Source: a virus. From it: DNA of 48,736 bases. Below the pieces are notes generated by a model. It saw only the letters and a program-made list of their open reading frames with translations. It made no database searches and was not told the DNA's origin. The stretch covers positions 1 to 48,736 of the IMG/VR virus record IMGVR_UViG_3300032308_000424; one strand, given 5' to 3'. Position numbers and translations under genes: made by a program. This document shows positions 39,397-48,362 of this stretch, piece after piece. Numbering within the stretch: position 1 is the first letter of the stretch; the number at the start of each line of letters is the position of its first letter.

Positions 39397-41283
39397 TTAC
39401 TGGCGATCTGGTTTACCGTCTTTAGCTTCGGGAACACCTTTTGCCAACATTGTAACTGCCTGCATTTGAGCAACAAATTGTTGAGGTGTCAATGCGGGAG
39501 TTAGTGTTGTGTCTTTTCCAGCCATTGCAGTTATATACGCTTCGTAGGCTTGTGCTATAGTTTTCTTGCCTGCTTGAATCTCAGTCATCAAACGCAAGCC
39601 GGTTTCAATGTTACCTCCGCCCAACGCAGAAAGCACTTGCATTTGACCGCTAGGCATAGCTGCAATCCGTTCTTGCGTTTTACGATTAAGTGCGCCTTCG
39701 CTGACTTGTGTTTCGCGGTCAAGCGCTTTTTGCTGAGATGCCTCAAAGGTTTTAAAGATCTCTCTAGCGTCTTGTTTATTGATGTTGTAAATTTGTTGCG
39801 CCCCTGCCAGCTTGTCTTTTTCCGCAGACACAATGCTATTTTGGATATCGTTCTGGTAGGCTCTTCGCTCTTTAGCCGTCATGGTATCTTCGTTGCGACG
39901 TAGAGTTTCCAAATTGTCACGAGCGTCATCAATTTTCTCTTGGGCAGCGCGTAGACGTTGGATACCACTAGCGTACGCTTTAGTTCCGACACCCGCACCT
40001 TCAGCAATACCCGCCAAACCACGCCCCTTAGACTGCATCATGGCCAGACCAGCCTCAATGATAGCCATGTTGGTATTCATGCTTTTTTCTTTGTCAAGCT
40101 CGGCTTCCCGTTTACCGATTCGCTCTTCTTGACCTTTGCCTGCGGGGCCGCGAGCAGCTGTGTCCGCTTCAAATTTAGCCAGTTGTTCTTCTTTGGCAGT
40201 TTTTTCAGCTAATGCAATCTTGTTGCGTTGCGCCGCAAACGGATCAACTGTTTCTGTAGGCATTAAACTATCCAATTGTTTGCGGTAGTCTTCTGGCTTA
40301 AGTGTAGCAATCCCAGCGGAAGGGGGCGGAGGTGCGGCTGGTTTTGTGCCGGGCGCAGGGGGACGAGGGCCGGGAGCAGCAGGCGCAGGAGCCGCGTTAC
40401 CTAAAACATTGGTTGCTCTGCTTTGGCCGTAAGGAATAATAAATGGGGCTGCAGCTGGGGCTGTAGCAGAAACAGCAGGAGCCGCACTGTCATTAGCTAA
40501 AAGGCTGCTTAAAATTTTAGGTGCCTGATTACCAAACTTAGATGCCGCAGTTTCTTCTAACTGTTTGCGCACAGCTTCCTTGGCTTGCATGTACTGTGCT
40601 ATAGCCTTTTGGTCACCGGATTTTGCGGCGGCAATATATTGCTGTTCAGCTTGTTTAAATTGTTGCGCCAACGGGCTTAACGCTGCAATATTAGCATCGT
40701 CAATCTGCTGAATACTTGATTTAACAACACTACCGTCACCGCCCATAGCAGTTGGAACACCTTGATAACGTGGGATGTGTCCACCATCGGCCATACGCAA
40801 CACAGGTTCGCCGGAGTACATCGTGTCTTCATCAGCAGACCCGCCATCGGCAAACGCCACGATACCGCCACCGGCCATGTTCTCAATGTTGGGTGCAGGT
40901 AACTGCGCAATCCCTTGTTGCTCTGGTAATGGCCCGCCGCCTTGGGGCGGCATGCCTTGTGGAGGCATACCTTGAGGTGGCATACCCTGTGGAGGCATAC
41001 CTTGACCGCCTTGTGGTGCCTGTGAAGCAGGATCCATATTCTGCACAACCTGCTGGTTGACAGGCGGCATTGGGCTGCCTTGCTGAGCATTGACTTTTTG
41101 TGCGTACTCTGCACGTTTTGCATGCACTGCTTGAGCCGCAGACAACATAATCATATCATCTTGGTGTTCAGTGGCAAAAGCTTTTAACTGATCGGTGTTC
41201 ATCACCGCAAGCTTGGCCAGAACCGAATCAAGGCTTGGGTTACTGATGTCTTCGTTTGGACGATAGATGCTTGATAAAGACAT
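39397..41283 (-). CDS. Putative internal virion protein with QGMPP repeats
   Basis: A 628-residue protein. The N-terminal 90 residues are helical. Residues about 95-120 hold four tandem QGMPP units, followed by the motif ENMAGGGIVAFADGG and a second MADGG motif, which I recognise from internal or tail-associated proteins of environmental podoviruses. A proline/alanine-rich linker (APGPRPPAPGTKPAAPPPPS) lies near 300-325, and the C-terminal half is long coiled coil (KIALAEKTAKEEQLAKFEAD). No enzyme motif is visible. The stop is 16 nt before the terminator, and the start is 9 nt from the next gene upstream. A DNA-ejection or tail core role is inferred. Confidence 0.6.
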   Translation of the reverse strand: MSLSSIYRPNEDISNPSLDSVLAKLAVMNTDQLKAFATEHQDDMIMLSAAQAVHAKRAEYAQKVNAQQGSPMPPVNQQVVQNMDPASQAPQGGQGMPPQGMPPQGMPPQGMPPQGGGPLPEQQGIAQLPAPNIENMAGGGIVAFADGGSADEDTMYSGEPVLRMADGGHIPRYQGVPTAMGGDGSVVKSSIQQIDDANIAALSPLAQQFKQAEQQYIAAAKSGDQKAIAQYMQAKEAVRKQLEETAASKFGNQAPKILSSLLANDSAAPAVSATAPAAAPFIIPYGQSRATNVLGNAAPAPAAPGPRPPAPGTKPAAPPPPSAGIATLKPEDYRKQLDSLMPTETVDPFAAQRNKIALAEKTAKEEQLAKFEADTAARGPAGKGQEERIGKREAELDKEKSMNTNMAIIEAGLAMMQSKGRGLAGIAEGAGVGTKAYASGIQRLRAAQEKIDDARDNLETLRRNEDTMTAKERRAYQNDIQNSIVSAEKDKLAGAQQIYNINKQDAREIFKTFEASQQKALDRETQVSEGALNRKTQERIAAMPSGQMQVLSALGGGNIETGLRLMTEIQAGKKTIAQAYEAYITAMAGKDTTLTPALTPQQFVAQMQAVTMLAKGVPEAKDGKPDRQ

Positions 41284-41292
41284 ATTTACCTC

Positions 41293-43572
41293 TTAAGCCA
41301 TTTTGTGAAGTAGCAATTTTGCCAGACCCGCGTTGGGGCGCTCTTTAATTACGCCACCTTTTTTAGAGCCAAACATTTTGTACGCTCCGTATGCCGCTGT
41401 GCCTGCACCAGCAAGCTGGTTAAGCATTGATGGCGGTGTTGTGTACATTGTGCTGCCTTGTGTAGACAGCGGTGCGCCCCGATACATATCGGACAAGAAG
41501 CCCATTTGTTTGTATGGGTTGTTAATACTTGTCAAATAGTCCTGATACTGATTATTGAGAACGTTCTGCACGTTCTGTTGTTGCTGCGTACCAAACTGGT
41601 TCTGCATGCCCAAGTTGCCCATGTTCTGGTTGTACAGGTTTTGACCCTGCGCACCAAGGTTCTGATAGCCAGTCATACCCGCTTGCATACCTTGCAGACC
41701 TAAGCCCGCACCAAACTGTGACTGTTGTGCGTTAAGTTGGTTTGCCGCTTGGCCATACTGCGCCATGTTTTGAGCGTTGTTCATCTGCTGGCCGTAGCCA
41801 TATTGACGGGCTTGCTCTTGCATCTGTTGTGCGCTCAGTCCATACTGTTGGTTAGCCAATTGCGCTTGCATGTTCTGGCCAGAACCCAGTTGCTGTTGAG
41901 CCAAGTTAGCTTGCAGGTTTGCGTTGCCGACGTTGTAGCCCATGTTCTGGTTAGCCAGCATAGCTTGCTGTGCCAACTGAGGGTTCTGCATTGCAGCGGC
42001 TTGGTTGAACTGCCCCTGCTGAAGACCGTACTGCCCCTGCATCTGTTGGTTAGCCAAACCAAACTGGTTAACCGCTTGCTGATTAGCCAGACCAAATTGG
42101 TTCTGTGCCTGTTGATTGGCTTGGTTAGCTTGCTGGTTAAACTGCCCTTGTTGCAAACCGTACTGACCACGCATTTGTTGGTTAGCCATCTCAGCTTGTT
42201 GCTGGTTACTTAAGTTAGCCATGCCAGTTTGCTGTGCCATCTGTGCGTTTTGCAGGCCGTATTGACCGCCCAAAGCTTGGTTAGCCAGCGCTGCTTGCTG
42301 TCGCAACTGTGCGTTCTGCAGGCCAGTGTTGTACTGCATGTTTTGGTTGCCTTGGTCTGCCTGCAAACCAGTTTGCTGATTAGCCAACAAAGCCTGAAGA
42401 CCTGTTTGCTGATTTAACTGCTGTGCTTGCAAACCAGTCTGCGCACCCAAACCTTGGGTCTGAAGACCCGCGCTTAAGTTTTGTACGTTGGCTTGCTGTT
42501 GAACACCTTGGTTAGCTAGGTTAGCCTGCAAACGCGCTTGCTGTTCTGCGTTGAACTGAGCTTGCGCTTGTGTAAAAGCGTCTTGCGAACCTTTGGCTTG
42601 GATGTCACCCTTTTGGATGGCCAAGTTACGAGCAGCTTCAGCATCCATAATTGCTTGACGGCTACCACCAAAAGCGCCAGCTTTAACAGCCTGTGCGTTT
42701 GATTGAGTTCTTGCAATATCAGCTTGACGCTGGGCTTCCCGCTGCTGAATACCCACCACACTTTGCATGTAGGGAGACATGTACTGGTCAACAGTACCGG
42801 GCTGTGTCAGGCTTTGTGTACTGACATCTTTAGCCGCTTGCATGCTAAGCGCTTGCAACTGGGGTGCGTTGACTCGCTCGGCGGCAACTCTTTCCGCACG
42901 TACTTTGTCGGGGCCACCAAACTGTTCCGCGCCAATTCTTTCGGAAGGGCCTGCTTGCGCGGCTGTGCCAATAGCTGCACGCGCTTCTGGTATTGCGCCT
43001 AGTTGCGCAGCTTTCATGTCTTGCGCTTTGTACCTCTCATCAAACGTAGCCGTAGGAGCTGCGCCCAGTTGAGCGGCTGTAGCAACCTGTCCCGTTACAT
43101 CTCGTGGGCCAGTCATTTGGTAGTTCTGCAACTGAGGGGCGGTTACCTCTCGGGCAGTGAACTTAGATGGGTCGTATGCCTGTTGGCTTGTGTAAGCGTT
43201 ACCAAACTTTTCGGGGGTGTAGCGGTAGTCGCCAGCCTTTTGAGCTAAACCTTGTAGCCCTTGTGCGGCAGCTGTCGAGTAGGGGTTATAGCCAAGGTTA
43301 CCCGCACCCGTAAACGCCTGCTTTTGCAAGTCAGTAAATTGTGCAACGCGTTCGGGATTAGTAAAACCTTGTTGCCGTGCATACTGCTCATATGTTGGCT
43401 GTTGTTGAAAGCCGCTGACAATTGGCAAGCCTTTATCGTCAAGGATAAGCTGACCATTTGCGTCTTTTTTGTATGTAAACGCAGCACCCTGCGCCATACC
43501 CAATAAGTTCTGCGCAAACGGCGCAATCTCAGGGGCAAAGCCTACTTGATTTCGTACAATTTGTTCTGCCAT
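41293..43572 (-). CDS. Gln/Asn-rich repetitive virion protein
   Basis: A 759-residue protein with an extreme Gln/Asn/Ala/Gly bias. Residues about 370-690 are a long run of short degenerate units such as NQQTGLQA, ANQQMRGQYGLQQGQFNQ and QNQFGLANQQ, repeated with period about 11-14. The N-terminal 250 residues are less regular and contain GNLGYNPYSTAAAQGLQGLA; the C-terminal 60 residues form a Gly/Ala helix with a basic end (AYGAYKMFGSKKGGVI). Prion-like Q/N tracts of this kind in late phage proteins suggest a fibrous or self-assembling internal virion part. Function is not known. AAGGA precedes the ATG. Confidence 0.6.
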   Translation of the reverse strand: MAEQIVRNQVGFAPEIAPFAQNLLGMAQGAAFTYKKDANGQLILDDKGLPIVSGFQQQPTYEQYARQQGFTNPERVAQFTDLQKQAFTGAGNLGYNPYSTAAAQGLQGLAQKAGDYRYTPEKFGNAYTSQQAYDPSKFTAREVTAPQLQNYQMTGPRDVTGQVATAAQLGAAPTATFDERYKAQDMKAAQLGAIPEARAAIGTAAQAGPSERIGAEQFGGPDKVRAERVAAERVNAPQLQALSMQAAKDVSTQSLTQPGTVDQYMSPYMQSVVGIQQREAQRQADIARTQSNAQAVKAGAFGGSRQAIMDAEAARNLAIQKGDIQAKGSQDAFTQAQAQFNAEQQARLQANLANQGVQQQANVQNLSAGLQTQGLGAQTGLQAQQLNQQTGLQALLANQQTGLQADQGNQNMQYNTGLQNAQLRQQAALANQALGGQYGLQNAQMAQQTGMANLSNQQQAEMANQQMRGQYGLQQGQFNQQANQANQQAQNQFGLANQQAVNQFGLANQQMQGQYGLQQGQFNQAAAMQNPQLAQQAMLANQNMGYNVGNANLQANLAQQQLGSGQNMQAQLANQQYGLSAQQMQEQARQYGYGQQMNNAQNMAQYGQAANQLNAQQSQFGAGLGLQGMQAGMTGYQNLGAQGQNLYNQNMGNLGMQNQFGTQQQQNVQNVLNNQYQDYLTSINNPYKQMGFLSDMYRGAPLSTQGSTMYTTPPSMLNQLAGAGTAAYGAYKMFGSKKGGVIKERPNAGLAKLLLHKMA

Positions 43573-43581
43573 TTTCTGTCC

Positions 43582-46182
43582 TTATGCGGGTAAGTGCTTT
43601 TCAGCGCGGGAGTTTTTAGCCACGCGCCCTTTGCCCACGGTTTTGCTTCGGGCTGCTTGAATTCTGTCCATCATCTTGTAAAGCTTACGCGCCCCTGCTT
43701 CAGTAGAGCCGTTGCCCAATTCTGACACGATACGGGCTGGAATTACAAATTCACCATCGGCAAGGCGTGCGGGTTGCTTGTTACCAATCATGGCAGGAAT
43801 GCTGTCAGACACGCCATCACCGGGGCCTTTGAGCAAACGACCACCATCAGAGTAGCCGCCCAAGGAGCCAAGACCCCCGCCCATAGCATAGCCGGGCATA
43901 CCGCCGTTAGCGTATGCGTTACTTTCAGCTTGAAGTTCGTAGTTACGTACGCCACCACCGAAGCCGCCTAAGTCACCAAGATAATAGCTATCTAAGTTGT
44001 ATGCGTTGGGGTCAGCATAATCGTACACAGGTGAAGGCTCAGGCTCACCATAATCGTATACAGGTGCTGGTGAGCTTGCACCTGCACCCATGCCGCGATC
44101 GCCAAAATCACCACCGGCATTACCTACTTCAACATATGTACCAGTATCGGGATCAAAAGTGTCTGCTACGTTTGAGTCAACGGCAGTTTGGTCAGGCATA
44201 GTCACCACAGCACCGCCGTCTGGCGTGTCTTGAACAGTAGTTTGTGCGGCGGGTTGCTGTTGTGCGATCTGGTTTGTGATAACTTCAGTAGTGCCGTCAT
44301 CCATAGCAGTGACGCCGTTATTTGGTACATCTACAGCAACGGTCGCGTTGTCAATATTGGAATCTGCCGCACTTTGTGTAAGGGGGTCGTTCTGAGTTAC
44401 AGTCGTAGTCGGCAGTGTTGTAATGTCATCTGTAGGTGCCGTAGATGTATTTGTTGGAAGCGTTGTGATGCCGCCATCATCACCAATAGTTGTTGTGGGC
44501 AGATTCACAGTAGGTAAACTGTCGTCTCCTCTTAGTGGTGGCGTAGTTGTTGTAGTTGTAGGTGCCGTAGATGTATTTGTTGGAAGCGTTGTGATGCCAC
44601 CACCGCCATCACCAGTAGTTGTTGTGGGTGGGTTCAAAGTAGGTAAACTATCGTCTCCTTTTAGTGGTGGTGTAGTTGTAGTTGTAGTTGTAGGTTTAGT
44701 TGTTACTGCGGGCGGTATATAAGGCATAGTTGGTGGGATATCCACGGGCATAATACGTGCAAAGTCTTCGGGGCGAGTTGTGTTTGTAAGACCCATCAAG
44801 TAGTTGTAAGCGGCTTGGGAACTGCCATCACGAACATTGGCAGCGCCACCTTCTGCAAACTTTTTGTACAAGCGTAGCAAACCACCGTTAGCTTCTCCAT
44901 CACCACCTGAAGCACCTCCATCACCACCTGAAGCACCTCCATCACCAGCCGCACCTCCATCACCAGCCGCAGCACCATCACCATCCCCCGGGCCTCCTGG
45001 CCCAGCACCGCCAGCAGCAGCGCCAGATTCGCCAGATGAACCCCCGGGGCCACTAGAACTACCTCCACCATCACTACCGCCGTCGGCACTGCCGTCACCT
45101 TCACCACCTCCAGTGCCACCGCCAATTTCGTACGAAGAGTTTGGTGAAGAATCTGGGGCACGTGTTACAACACCGTTTGCTGACACAAAGGAGTATGATT
45201 GTGTGTCTGGATTCCACGCGTAACGGCCTTGAGCGGCAGGGTTAATTGCCCCACTAGCAGAAGTTGATGCTACAGAGGTCGGTACCTCAGATGTTCTAGG
45301 GGCCATACCCATTAAAAATTCATACGCGGCTTGTGAAGAACTACGTGAATCACTTCCGGGCATTTGCGTTATGGTTTTGGGTACGCCAATTGCTCCACCG
45401 TCAGCGTAACCGGGGTATCCCAAAGACTTGACACTAACTGGGTTTAACGCTTTTGCGCGTTGCGTCATAGGGTCATAATCAAAATTACGAATGAGGCCGG
45501 GATTATCCATCTTGGTAACGGTTTCCACACCCTGATCGGCCAGCAATGGCGATGTTGCACCTAAGAGTGCGCCAGCGTTTTGTTTAGCAAAGTTGCCAAA
45601 GGCTGCTGGGCTTTTTGTAATTGCACCAAAACCAGAAGACAGTTTATCAAAGTTTGATGCTCCTGCTAGTTTATTACTAATAGCGTTTTGCGCAACTTGA
45701 TCTGCCTGTGCAGTAAGGGCGGCTTCACCTGTAAGTCCTGCGTTTGATAAAGCGGCGCTGCCTGCTTCCGCACTTAAAGCGCCTGTACCAGCACCCATCA
45801 CGCTACCAGCCAAACTAGCACCGCCATACGCGCCCATACCGGCCATCAAACCCTTGGACAAACTGCCAGTAGCCAGACCTGTGATACCGCCCAAGCCAAT
45901 AGCCGTACCTGCCGCGCTACCCAAACCACCCAAAGCAGCACCAATAGCAGAACCAAAGCCGGGAGCAAACGCATTAAGCGCAAAACCCGCAATCGTGGGT
46001 AATAATTTTTTCAAGAAGTTGGCTTCAACCAGACCTGTTTCTGGGTTAATTGTCAGTGAGCCGCCATGTTTCATGGCCAAAGCCTGCAAGCCCGCAACTT
46101 CTTGAGGGGCCATATGCACCAGCATCGAGTCCGAATTGCGGCCTTTTGCGGCCATTTGATTTGCTAGGGCGTGTAGGCTCAT
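43582..46182 (-). CDS. Large virion protein with hydrophobic N-terminus and low-complexity middle
   Basis: An 866-residue protein. Residues about 55-150 are a long Gly/Ala hydrophobic region (FAPGFGSAIGAALGGLGSAA), possibly membrane-active. Residues about 340-440 are Gly/Asp/Ser-rich (GGDGGASGGDGGASG). Residues about 500-600 contain two tandem copies of a 42-residue Thr/Pro unit (TTTTPPLKGDDSLPT and relatives, from a 126-bp DNA repeat at 44432-44694). The C-terminus, DSIPAMIGNKQPARLADGEF and VSELGNGSTEAGARKLYKMM, is a conserved ending I recognise in environmental podovirus virion proteins. A tail or injection role is likely, but no activity can be named. Confidence 0.6.
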   Translation of the reverse strand: MSLHALANQMAAKGRNSDSMLVHMAPQEVAGLQALAMKHGGSLTINPETGLVEANFLKKLLPTIAGFALNAFAPGFGSAIGAALGGLGSAAGTAIGLGGITGLATGSLSKGLMAGMGAYGGASLAGSVMGAGTGALSAEAGSAALSNAGLTGEAALTAQADQVAQNAISNKLAGASNFDKLSSGFGAITKSPAAFGNFAKQNAGALLGATSPLLADQGVETVTKMDNPGLIRNFDYDPMTQRAKALNPVSVKSLGYPGYADGGAIGVPKTITQMPGSDSRSSSQAAYEFLMGMAPRTSEVPTSVASTSASGAINPAAQGRYAWNPDTQSYSFVSANGVVTRAPDSSPNSSYEIGGGTGGGEGDGSADGGSDGGGSSSGPGGSSGESGAAAGGAGPGGPGDGDGAAAGDGGAAGDGGASGGDGGASGGDGEANGGLLRLYKKFAEGGAANVRDGSSQAAYNYLMGLTNTTRPEDFARIMPVDIPPTMPYIPPAVTTKPTTTTTTTPPLKGDDSLPTLNPPTTTTGDGGGGITTLPTNTSTAPTTTTTTPPLRGDDSLPTVNLPTTTIGDDGGITTLPTNTSTAPTDDITTLPTTTVTQNDPLTQSAADSNIDNATVAVDVPNNGVTAMDDGTTEVITNQIAQQQPAAQTTVQDTPDGGAVVTMPDQTAVDSNVADTFDPDTGTYVEVGNAGGDFGDRGMGAGASSPAPVYDYGEPEPSPVYDYADPNAYNLDSYYLGDLGGFGGGVRNYELQAESNAYANGGMPGYAMGGGLGSLGGYSDGGRLLKGPGDGVSDSIPAMIGNKQPARLADGEFVIPARIVSELGNGSTEAGARKLYKMMDRIQAARSKTVGKGRVAKNSRAEKHLPA
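44432..44694. repeat. Tandem 126-bp repeat inside the 866-residue gene
   Basis: The segment beginning GTAGGTGCCGTAGATGTATT recurs exactly 126 bp later (44432 and 44558), and the flanking text diverges at scattered bases. It encodes two 42-residue Thr/Pro/Asp units. Expansion by replication slippage or unequal exchange is the simplest origin. Confidence 0.8.
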
Positions 46183-46183
46183 T

Positions 46184-46495
46184 TTAGACCTTTACTTTCA
46201 GTACGTTTCCGGCGGTAGTGTCATAGTAAACATCTCCCACCCGAAGGTTAGCGTAGTCGGCCTGAGTTGGCAAACTAATTACGTAGGTATTTGGCGTAGT
46301 GGGGCTTGGTTGAGAAAAGCTCAGACCTGCCGTTATTTTAGTGCCATTACGCTGTGTTGCGCCAGAGATTGGCCCCGGATTATCCAACTGATTGAAGTAC
46401 AAAAACATCACCCGCAGGAGTTGCTCCATGTAGGCTTGCGTGTACTCTTTGGGCGGGTTGGGTAAGCGTGGAGCTATAACGTTTGCTTGTGCCAT
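46184..46495 (-). CDS. Small virion-region protein, unknown
   Basis: A 103-residue protein with a conserved opening: PKEYTQAYMEQLLRVMFLYF, then NQLDNPGPISG. The C-terminal half is beta-rich (NTYVISLPTQADYANLRVGDVYYDTTAGNVLKVKV, summarised). This pattern occurs in late genes of many environmental podoviruses next to the gp10-like gene. The start overlaps the stop of the upstream gene (TAATG), so translation is coupled. A small tail or neck protein is likely but unproven. Confidence 0.6.
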   Translation of the reverse strand: MAQANVIAPRLPNPPKEYTQAYMEQLLRVMFLYFNQLDNPGPISGATQRNGTKITAGLSFSQPSPTTPNTYVISLPTQADYANLRVGDVYYDTTAGNVLKVKV

Positions 46496-48360
46496 TAACC
46501 ACCCCTTCGGCCATCTGGCCTAATGTCCATACGCGGTGCGCCCAACTGCCACGTTACGCCAAGCGCAGTGGAGTCAATCTTGAACGCCATCTGACGGCCC
46601 CGCACACGGGTGTTGATCTGCCCAGTAAACTCTTCTACTGGAATGACCGCTGTGCGTGTTACTGCGCCGCTACTACTGCCCGCAACCGATGCAGGGTTGT
46701 TATACCCAGAGCCTGAGTTTTGCAAAGGTTGCAAATACATCGTAGCCTGTGGGCTTGCGGCTGTGGAACCACGGAACGTGATGTCTGGCAGGATACGCCA
46801 GACGAAGCCAAAGTTGTGGCCGTCACCAATATCAAACTGTGAAGAGCTAATGTACGCCTCGATCGGCAAAGTAGTGCCAGTAGCGTTATCGTCAACGCCT
46901 TGTTCATGGTTCACCACGTTGTAGTTGTACGTAGCGGCAAGGGGGTAGTTGCGAAGACCAGAGTCAAGCCAAGCCGTACGCGCCATAAAGCCGTAGTACC
47001 AGATGTCTTCTTCGTAGTTGTACACAACGTACTTGTCTATAGCATTTGAATTACTAGAGCAGTAAAACCACCAGACTTCATTAAAACCTTCGTTGGTACT
47101 TGCAAACACCTGCTCATACTGAGCCGCGTTGATGTCGCTAAAAATGTACTGCCGTAGATCACAGCGCATGGTTTGTGTGCGGCCATCGTATTTGTAAAAC
47201 TTATCCACGCCCATCCAGTACGTGACACCCGAGGCAATGGCGGCAGCGCTGGGGCCTACGATCGAAATACTGTCTGCAAGAAGCTGTGAACTCCACACGT
47301 ATGGGGGGCCAAGGTACTGGAGCGAATATAAAGAAGAGTCTGTCCAAACCAAAATCTCTTGACGAGACTGCAAGGCTGTCACGATGCGTGAGCCGTGCGA
47401 GAGACGAACACTACCTGCTTGGTTGGTAATTGCAGGTGTCCACTGCACAGCATCTTCTTGGTCAGACCAACGAATCAGCATCGGGTCAAGGATCGTGTCG
47501 CCAATTTCGTTTGTGCCAAAGACAAGTACAAAACGGCTGGTGTCTGAGACCAGCAAAAAGTTTTGATGTAACGGCACATCAGATGCACCACCAAGAGAAG
47601 AAAGCAGCACGCCACGGGTTGTCAGGCTAGTGTTGGCATCCCAGTAGTAAATATCTTCACCGCGAGGGCCAAAGATCAAGTTCTGACCAAAGTTACTTTG
47701 GTTCCAAATACGCAATGCATCCACAGATGTAGAGCCACGGCCCCATGTACCTGAACCCCAAGAGCCAGCGCCCCAACCCACTAAAGGCACTGCATACTCA
47801 GGGCCGGGATTGATTTGGTATGCAGCCACAACAGCCGCGCCGCCACCCGTAGTAGTTGCATTAGCCGCAGAGGATGCCGTGATGTTGTATGTAGAAGTAC
47901 TTACGCCAATCGTTGAAAGTTGATATTCACCATTAAGGGTCAAGCCGCCCACAGCCGTTGCACCACTGAAAGTCACAAAAGCGCCGTTGGTAAACCCGCC
48001 CGTAGCATCTGTTACAACTACTGTGGTAGAGCCTGATGTTGTAGCAAATGGGTTGTTAACAAGCGTTGCGGGGGCTTTACGCAAGGGGGTGATGTCGTTG
48101 TACGCCCCGCCATTCTCGATGTAAAACTTAAGGTGTGTACCCACGCCCAAAAGGTTCTGGCTACCAAGCGTTACCCAATTCCAAAGCGAGCGGCATACGC
48201 CCAAGAATGTTGTTGCAGAAATACGAACCCAGCCGCCAATTTTCTCTGGTGTGCCTTGACGGAACCGGACTTTGTCGCACTCATACCAGCCGCCCTCGGT
48301 GGTGTAACGTGTGTTTTCCCGGTTGACACCCGGTTTAAACAGGATTTTTTGTAATGGCAT
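46495..48360 (-). CDS. P22 gp10-like tail/packaged-DNA stabilisation protein
   Basis: A 621-residue protein (ATG at 48360, MPLQKILFKPGVNRENTRYT onward). The segment GGWYECDKVRFRQGTPEKIGGW is a signature of the podovirus tail or DNA-stabilisation family related to P22 gp10, with repeated beta-rich blades: NQNFLLVSDTSRFVL, LSHGSRIVTALQSRQEILVW and GVTYWMGVDKFYKYDG. An Ig-like or threonine-rich insertion at about 100-165 (STTVVVTDATGGFTNGAFVT) may be a surface loop. These proteins plug the portal and link it to the tail. Start codons within the lysozyme end are possible; 48360 follows the lysozyme stop directly, so coupling is likely. Confidence 0.75.
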   Translation of the reverse strand: MPLQKILFKPGVNRENTRYTTEGGWYECDKVRFRQGTPEKIGGWVRISATTFLGVCRSLWNWVTLGSQNLLGVGTHLKFYIENGGAYNDITPLRKAPATLVNNPFATTSGSTTVVVTDATGGFTNGAFVTFSGATAVGGLTLNGEYQLSTIGVSTSTYNITASSAANATTTGGGAAVVAAYQINPGPEYAVPLVGWGAGSWGSGTWGRGSTSVDALRIWNQSNFGQNLIFGPRGEDIYYWDANTSLTTRGVLLSSLGGASDVPLHQNFLLVSDTSRFVLVFGTNEIGDTILDPMLIRWSDQEDAVQWTPAITNQAGSVRLSHGSRIVTALQSRQEILVWTDSSLYSLQYLGPPYVWSSQLLADSISIVGPSAAAIASGVTYWMGVDKFYKYDGRTQTMRCDLRQYIFSDINAAQYEQVFASTNEGFNEVWWFYCSSNSNAIDKYVVYNYEEDIWYYGFMARTAWLDSGLRNYPLAATYNYNVVNHEQGVDDNATGTTLPIEAYISSSQFDIGDGHNFGFVWRILPDITFRGSTAASPQATMYLQPLQNSGSGYNNPASVAGSSSGAVTRTAVIPVEEFTGQINTRVRGRQMAFKIDSTALGVTWQLGAPRMDIRPDGRRGG

Positions 48361-48362
48361 TT

